A stretch of 64,000 nucleotides of DNA from Thermoplasmata archaeon (GTDB taxonomy: Archaea; Thermoplasmatota; Thermoplasmata; Lutacidiplasmatales; UBA184), in NCBI GenBank assembly GCA_022750155.1, contig JAKIWG010000007.1, positions 1 to 64,000 on the forward strand. The letters are read 5' to 3'. Of this stretch, positions 60,603-64,000 are shown piece after piece. The translations under genes and the position numbers were made by a program. The stretch's first letter is position 1. Every line of letters begins with the position of its first letter. Under the pieces are notes generated by a model. The model was not told where the DNA came from and did no database searches. It worked only from the letters and a program-made list of their open reading frames with translations.

Positions 60603-61464
60603 CCCGGGAAGTAGCTTCCGGCGGACGGACGTAGACGTCCACCACGGCGTGCAATCGACCGGGCCCGTACGGCTTGACCTCCCTCGCCGAGGAGTCGCCG
60701 ACGCGTGCCCCGAGCCGTCCCAGATGCTGCCGCACGCGGGAGTGCGCGGCGTCGACCCCCCCGCGAGTCCCCTCCACGAGATGCACGTGGAGGGTCCCGC
60801 CGGCCGGGCGGAGGAGCGAGAGAGCTCGGGGGAGCCACGGGATCGACGACGGAAGGTACCCCATCAGCACCCGGTCGGCGACCCCGAGCGGGAGGTCGAC
60901 GCTTAGGTTGTCTCCCGGCACCGGCATCACCCGCTCGCCCAGGCCGTTGACCCGCACATTGACGACGAGGTACTCGAACGACACCGGATTCTTCTCGCAG
61001 GCGTACACGCGTGCGGCGCGGCCCTCCAGGGCGGCGGGGAGGGCGAAGTAGCCGATGCCCGCGAACAGGTCGACGACCTGCTCGCCCGACCGGACCAGCT
61101 TCCCGATCCGCTGGCGTTCGGTCCGGTTCCCCGCCGCGAACATCACGCGGGCCGCGTCGAGCCGGTATCGGACCCCGTGCTCTCGGACCTCCGCCTCCGT
61201 CCCCGAACCGGCGATGAGCTCGACGTCCGGGACCCGCAACTCCCCGGCCATCGCCCCCCGGTATCGCAGAACGGCCCCCACGCGCAGCTCGCGGACCCAT
61301 GCGCGGCCGATGGTGCCGAAATGGGGTCGAAGCGCTTCGGGGAGACGGAGAAGCAGGACCCGGCCGAGACGCTGGTAGCCCGTCGGCATCGAGCGGGCGA
61401 GATCGGCTCCCGCCTGCTCTTCGAGGGCCGAGCGAACCCGCTCGGCCGGCGCCTTCCGGTTCAT
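60577..61464 (-). CDS. Trm5/Taw2-family tRNA(Phe) modification enzyme, probably Taw2
   Basis: 295 residues from the ATG at 61464. Class I SAM fold: VVDLFAGIGYFALPAAL, YACEKNPVSFEYLVVNVRVN, and a third motif MGYLPSSIPWLPRALSLLRP. The Met-Gly-Tyr at the third motif, instead of the Asn-Leu/Pro-Pro of Trm5 methyltransferases, points to the aminocarboxypropyl transferase of wyosine synthesis (Taw2/TYW2). It modifies base 37 of tRNA-Phe. Its 3' end overlaps the converging aminotransferase by 26 bases. Confidence 0.8.
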   Translation of the reverse strand: MNRKAPAERVRSALEEQAGADLARSMPTGYQRLGRVLLLRLPEALRPHFGTIGRAWVRELRVGAVLRYRGAMAGELRVPDVELIAGSGTEAEVREHGVRYRLDAARVMFAAGNRTERQRIGKLVRSGEQVVDLFAGIGYFALPAALEGRAARVYACEKNPVSFEYLVVNVRVNGLGERVMPVPGDNLSVDLPLGVADRVLMGYLPSSIPWLPRALSLLRPAGGTLHVHLVEGTRGGVDAAHSRVRQHLGRLGARVGDSSAREVKPYGPGRLHAVVDVYVRPPEATSRAMPERPGP

Positions 61465-61495
61465 TCCGGGAGGCTCCGCCGAAGCTCGGCGTCGC

Positions 61496-62251
61496 TCACC
61501 GCGAATCGGGCTCGCTCCCCTTCTCGAGGAGCACGTCGAGGAACTGCTGGAGATGGGCGATGAGGATCGGATTGTCGGTGAACCCGCAAGCGTCGAGGCC
61601 CGCGCCGGCGAGCAGTGCATGGGCTCCGTCCGTGAGCGCCTCCGTGGCGAGGAGGTTCTCGCGGGCGATGTACTGGACTCCCTCGGGCACGCGCTGGAGG
61701 GGAGCGGTCACGAACGTCACCGCGACCCCGCGCTTCACGGCATGGCTCACCTTCTTCGTGAGCGCGTCGCGGATTTCCGCGACCTGGGGGGTGGTGAGGA
61801 TGAACGTCTTCGTCGCCTGGTCGAGGAGCTCGCCGATCTTCGCGAGCACTTTTTCGCGCCCGTTCAACAGGTACACCAGTTGCGGCTCCCCGTGCTCTCC
61901 CACGATCCGGTGGAGCAACTCGAGCTTCTCGAACACCTCCTGGATCGCACCCTTGAGCGCCTCGGCGACCTCGAGAGGAGGCTTGGCCCGGAAGAGGATC
62001 GGCTTTCCGCCGGTCGGCGTGGCGTACCCTTTCTCGGCCAGCGACTCGAGCACCTTGTAGGCGCTCGTTCGGGGGATCCCTGCGGATTGGGCGAGGGTCG
62101 CCGCGTCCCCGACCCCCCGTGCGACCAGGGCGATGTACGCCCGGGCCTCGTAGACGGTGAGGCCCACGCGGCCGAGGACCTCGACGACGCGTCGGTACTC
62201 CTGGGTGATCTCGCTCCCCAGGGAGAAGGCGGCCTCCTCGATCGTCGCCAT
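61496..62251 (-). CDS. TrmB-family transcriptional regulator
   Basis: 251 residues from the ATG at 62251. Winged helix at about 20-85: LTVYEARAYIALVARGVGDA, LAQSAGIPRTSAYKVLESLA, EKGYATPTGGKPILFRAKPP. An effector-binding region with KTFILTTPQVAEIRDAL and a coiled-coil linker follow. TrmB regulators control sugar transport and central carbon metabolism in archaea. Adjacent Taw2 and fumarase/aspartase genes do not reveal its target. A GTTAAGTG element about 27 bases upstream is a likely promoter. Confidence 0.88.
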   Translation of the reverse strand: MATIEEAAFSLGSEITQEYRRVVEVLGRVGLTVYEARAYIALVARGVGDAATLAQSAGIPRTSAYKVLESLAEKGYATPTGGKPILFRAKPPLEVAEALKGAIQEVFEKLELLHRIVGEHGEPQLVYLLNGREKVLAKIGELLDQATKTFILTTPQVAEIRDALTKKVSHAVKRGVAVTFVTAPLQRVPEGVQYIARENLLATEALTDGAHALLAGAGLDACGFTDNPILIAHLQQFLDVLLEKGSEPDSR

Positions 62252-62272
62252 CGACCCTTCGACCGCAGAACA

Positions 62273-62280
62273 CACTTAAC
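62273..62280 (-). promoter_or_regulatory. TATA-like box of the TrmB-family gene
   Basis: GTTAAGTG on the minus strand, 22-29 bases before the ATG at 62251. Confidence 0.45.
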
Positions 62281-62352
62281 GCCGCCAGTCGGGGGTCCCG
62301 GCCCGGTCCCGTTTGAAGGGGGAGTCGCGAGAGGGGCGCAGGAAATCCGTCG

Positions 62353-63753
62353 CTAGGGAACGGGCCGGGCTAGCCGTAGGAGCTCGGCGTGGCCGAGCAT
62401 CCGCTCGGCCTCCTCGCGGGTCAACAGCCGCTCGGCCACGAGCAGCTCCTTGACGGGGGTGCCGGTGCGGGCGGAGGTGTGGATGAGCTCGGCGACCTTC
62501 TGGTATCCGAGCTTCGGGGTCAGGATCGTGGCGAGCGCGGTCGAGCTCAACAGGAATCGCTCCATCGTAGCCGGGTTGGCCGTGATCCCGTCCACGCATT
62601 GATGCGCGAATACCGGGAGGTACCGTGTGAACAGCTCGATGGAGAACAGGGTCTCGAACGCCGCGAGAGGCATCATCACGTTGATCTCCAGCTGGCCCGC
62701 TTGGACGGCGAGGGAGGTGGCGAGGTCGGCGCCGATGACGTGGAAGGAGACCATGTTGAGGCATTCGGCCGCCGACGGGTTCACTTTCGCGGGCATGATC
62801 GACGAGCCCGGCTGGATCTCTGGGAGACGGATCTCGTCGAGGGCCGTCGCCGGACCGCTCGAGAGCAGCCTCAGGTCGTTGGAGATCCGCACGAGCTCGG
62901 CGGCCAGGTTCCTCAACCACCCGGAAGACGCGCCGAGCGCCCATCGGCTCTGCATGCTCTCGAACGGGTCGCTGGCCGGACGGAGGGGGAGGCGCGTCAG
63001 CTGCGCGTATTCCGTGACGGATCGGGTGCGGAAGCCCGGTTTGGAGTTGATGCCGGTGCCCACCGCACTCCCCCCGAGGGGGATCTCGGCGAGGCCCTTC
63101 TCGATCGGGGGCAGGGTCTCCAGGACCCGCTCGAGGGCCGACGCGTACGCGCGGAACTCGTAGCCGAGCGTGACGGGCATCGCGTCCTTCAGGTGGGTCC
63201 GACCGGCCTTAGGCAGGCCTGCGAACTCCTCGCCCTTGCGTCGCAGGCTCTCGATGAGCACCCCGAGGGCGGGGCGGAGGTCGTGGAGGGCGAGGAGCAC
63301 CGCGACCTGGGCTGCCGAGGGGAAGGTGTCGTTGGTGGACTGCCCGCGGTTGACATGATCGTTCGGGGAGAGCTCGGCGTAGTCCCCGCGTTCCCTCCCC
63401 AGAAGTTCGAGCGCCCGGTTCGCGAGCACTTCGTTCACGTTCATGTGGAACGACGTCCCCGCACCGGCCTGGAAGACATCGACGACCATCTGGTCATTGA
63501 ACCGCCCGTCGGCCATCTCCGAAGCGGCACGGGAGATCGCCTCGCCCCGACGCGCGTCCACGCCGTCGAGCGCGACGTTCGCGCGCGCGCAGGCTTCCTT
63601 CAGCCAGCCGTAGGCCCGGATCAGGTAGACCGATTCGCGCAGGCCGCTGATGGGAAAGTTCTCCTTCGCCCGAAGGGTCTGGATCCCGTAGTACGCGTCG
63701 GACGGGACCTCGCGCTTGCCGAGCGAGTCCTCCTCCACGCGCACACCCGCCAT
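62353..63753 (-). CDS. Fumarase/aspartase superfamily lyase (aspartate ammonia-lyase or class II fumarase)
   Basis: 466 residues from the ATG at 63753. Signature GSSIMPAKVNP near residue 315, with AGAGTSFHMNVNEVLANRAL, NRGQSTNDTFPSAAQ and GRTHLKDAMPVTLGYEF. It adds or removes water or ammonia across fumarate. The sequence has both fumarase-like (GRTHL) and aspartase-like features, so either aspartate deamination or fumarate hydration is possible. It would link to glutamate dehydrogenase and the TCA cycle. Confidence 0.88.
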   Translation of the reverse strand: MAGVRVEEDSLGKREVPSDAYYGIQTLRAKENFPISGLRESVYLIRAYGWLKEACARANVALDGVDARRGEAISRAASEMADGRFNDQMVVDVFQAGAGTSFHMNVNEVLANRALELLGRERGDYAELSPNDHVNRGQSTNDTFPSAAQVAVLLALHDLRPALGVLIESLRRKGEEFAGLPKAGRTHLKDAMPVTLGYEFRAYASALERVLETLPPIEKGLAEIPLGGSAVGTGINSKPGFRTRSVTEYAQLTRLPLRPASDPFESMQSRWALGASSGWLRNLAAELVRISNDLRLLSSGPATALDEIRLPEIQPGSSIMPAKVNPSAAECLNMVSFHVIGADLATSLAVQAGQLEINVMMPLAAFETLFSIELFTRYLPVFAHQCVDGITANPATMERFLLSSTALATILTPKLGYQKVAELIHTSARTGTPVKELLVAERLLTREEAERMLGHAELLRLARPVP

Positions 63754-63865
63754 CGGGGGCGACCCACCCGGGCCGGTGAGAAAACCCTTTAGGTCGACCG
63801 ACGACGTGGGAGCCCGACCGGCGGCCCGACGGGTCGGCGCCCTGTCGTCGCCCCCCGGACGGACC

Positions 63866-64000
63866 GTGGTCGACCCGATCCAACTCGTCAGCGACATCGT
63901 CCAGGCGGACGCGTTCCTGCTGCTTCCCCCGCTCCTGTGGCTCGTGCTGTTCCTCTTCGCCTGGGAACAACCCGCGCTCTCCGCCCGACTCGGCCTCGGT
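63866..64000 (+). CDS. N-terminus of a membrane protein, cut by the window edge
   Basis: 45 codons from the GTG at 63866 to the end without a stop. A hydrophobic helix (AFLLLPPLLWLVLFLFAW) follows a short acidic N-terminus. It is divergent from the lyase gene. Too short to identify. Confidence 0.4.
   Translation, partial: MVDPIQLVSDIVQADAFLLLPPLLWLVLFLFAWEQPALSARLGLG

Overview
The window is a stretch of a GC-rich archaeal chromosome. Archaeal markers are a prolyl-tRNA synthetase of the archaeal/eukaryotic type, the Rpo7-Spt4-dephospho-CoA kinase-S24e-S27ae operon, type II glyceraldehyde-3-phosphate dehydrogenase, a DUF373 membrane protein, a Trm5/Taw2-like tRNA enzyme, a TrmB-family regulator, TATA boxes about 25-35 bases before many start codons, and a tRNA intron bounded by a bulge-helix-bulge. 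The gene set (Rieske/cytochrome b, menaquinone methyltransferase, acyl-CoA dehydrogenase, molybdenum sulfite-oxidase-type enzyme, MsrA/MsrB, glutamate dehydrogenase) points to an aerobic, organotrophic archaeon. A terrestrial or aquatic member of Thermoplasmatota is my best guess; this is inference, not something the sequence proves.

Region 1 (0.2-15 kb) is a cell-surface and redox region. A glycosyltransferase operon runs leftwards: GT4, a multi-membrane GT-C enzyme, and a secreted GATase1-like protein. The last two recur as a second cassette at 11.9-14.6 kb. Between the cassettes lie a nucleotidyltransferase-fold gene paired with a Cas4-like nuclease, a class II glutamine amidotransferase, two A-type iron-sulfur carrier proteins (one very cysteine-rich), a GT2 glycosyltransferase, and a molybdoenzyme beside MsrA and MsrB.

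Region 2 (15-38 kb) is accessory and partly decayed. It holds mini C2H2 zinc-finger proteins, a CPA2 antiporter, secreted proteins, and a frameshifted serine recombinase and zinc ribbon next to two tRNA genes. One of these, tRNA-Asn, is interrupted in its T-loop by a 34-base intron. Then come an FkbM methyltransferase, a long coiled-coil protein, several small membrane proteins, the cupredoxin/Rieske/cytochrome b operon, a VOC-domain remnant, a cardiolipin-synthase-like PLD enzyme, a metallo-beta-lactamase-fold hydrolase, and a secreted DUF3494 (ice-binding type) protein.

Region 3 (38-64 kb) is mostly housekeeping, tightly packed and intact. It contains tRNA-Arg, a large secreted clan GH-A glycosidase-like protein, a CADD-type putative pABA synthase, the Rpo7 operon, GAPDH, acyl-CoA dehydrogenase with ThiL, an ABC exporter, glutamate dehydrogenase, a phosphoribosyltransferase, DUF373, ProS, and a tandem pair of TPR regulators (only one with an ATPase domain). 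It ends with MenG/UbiE, an aminotransferase, Taw2/Trm5, TrmB, a fumarase/aspartase and the start of a membrane protein. Frameshifted and broken genes are confined to region 2, so they look like real decay rather than uniformly poor sequence.
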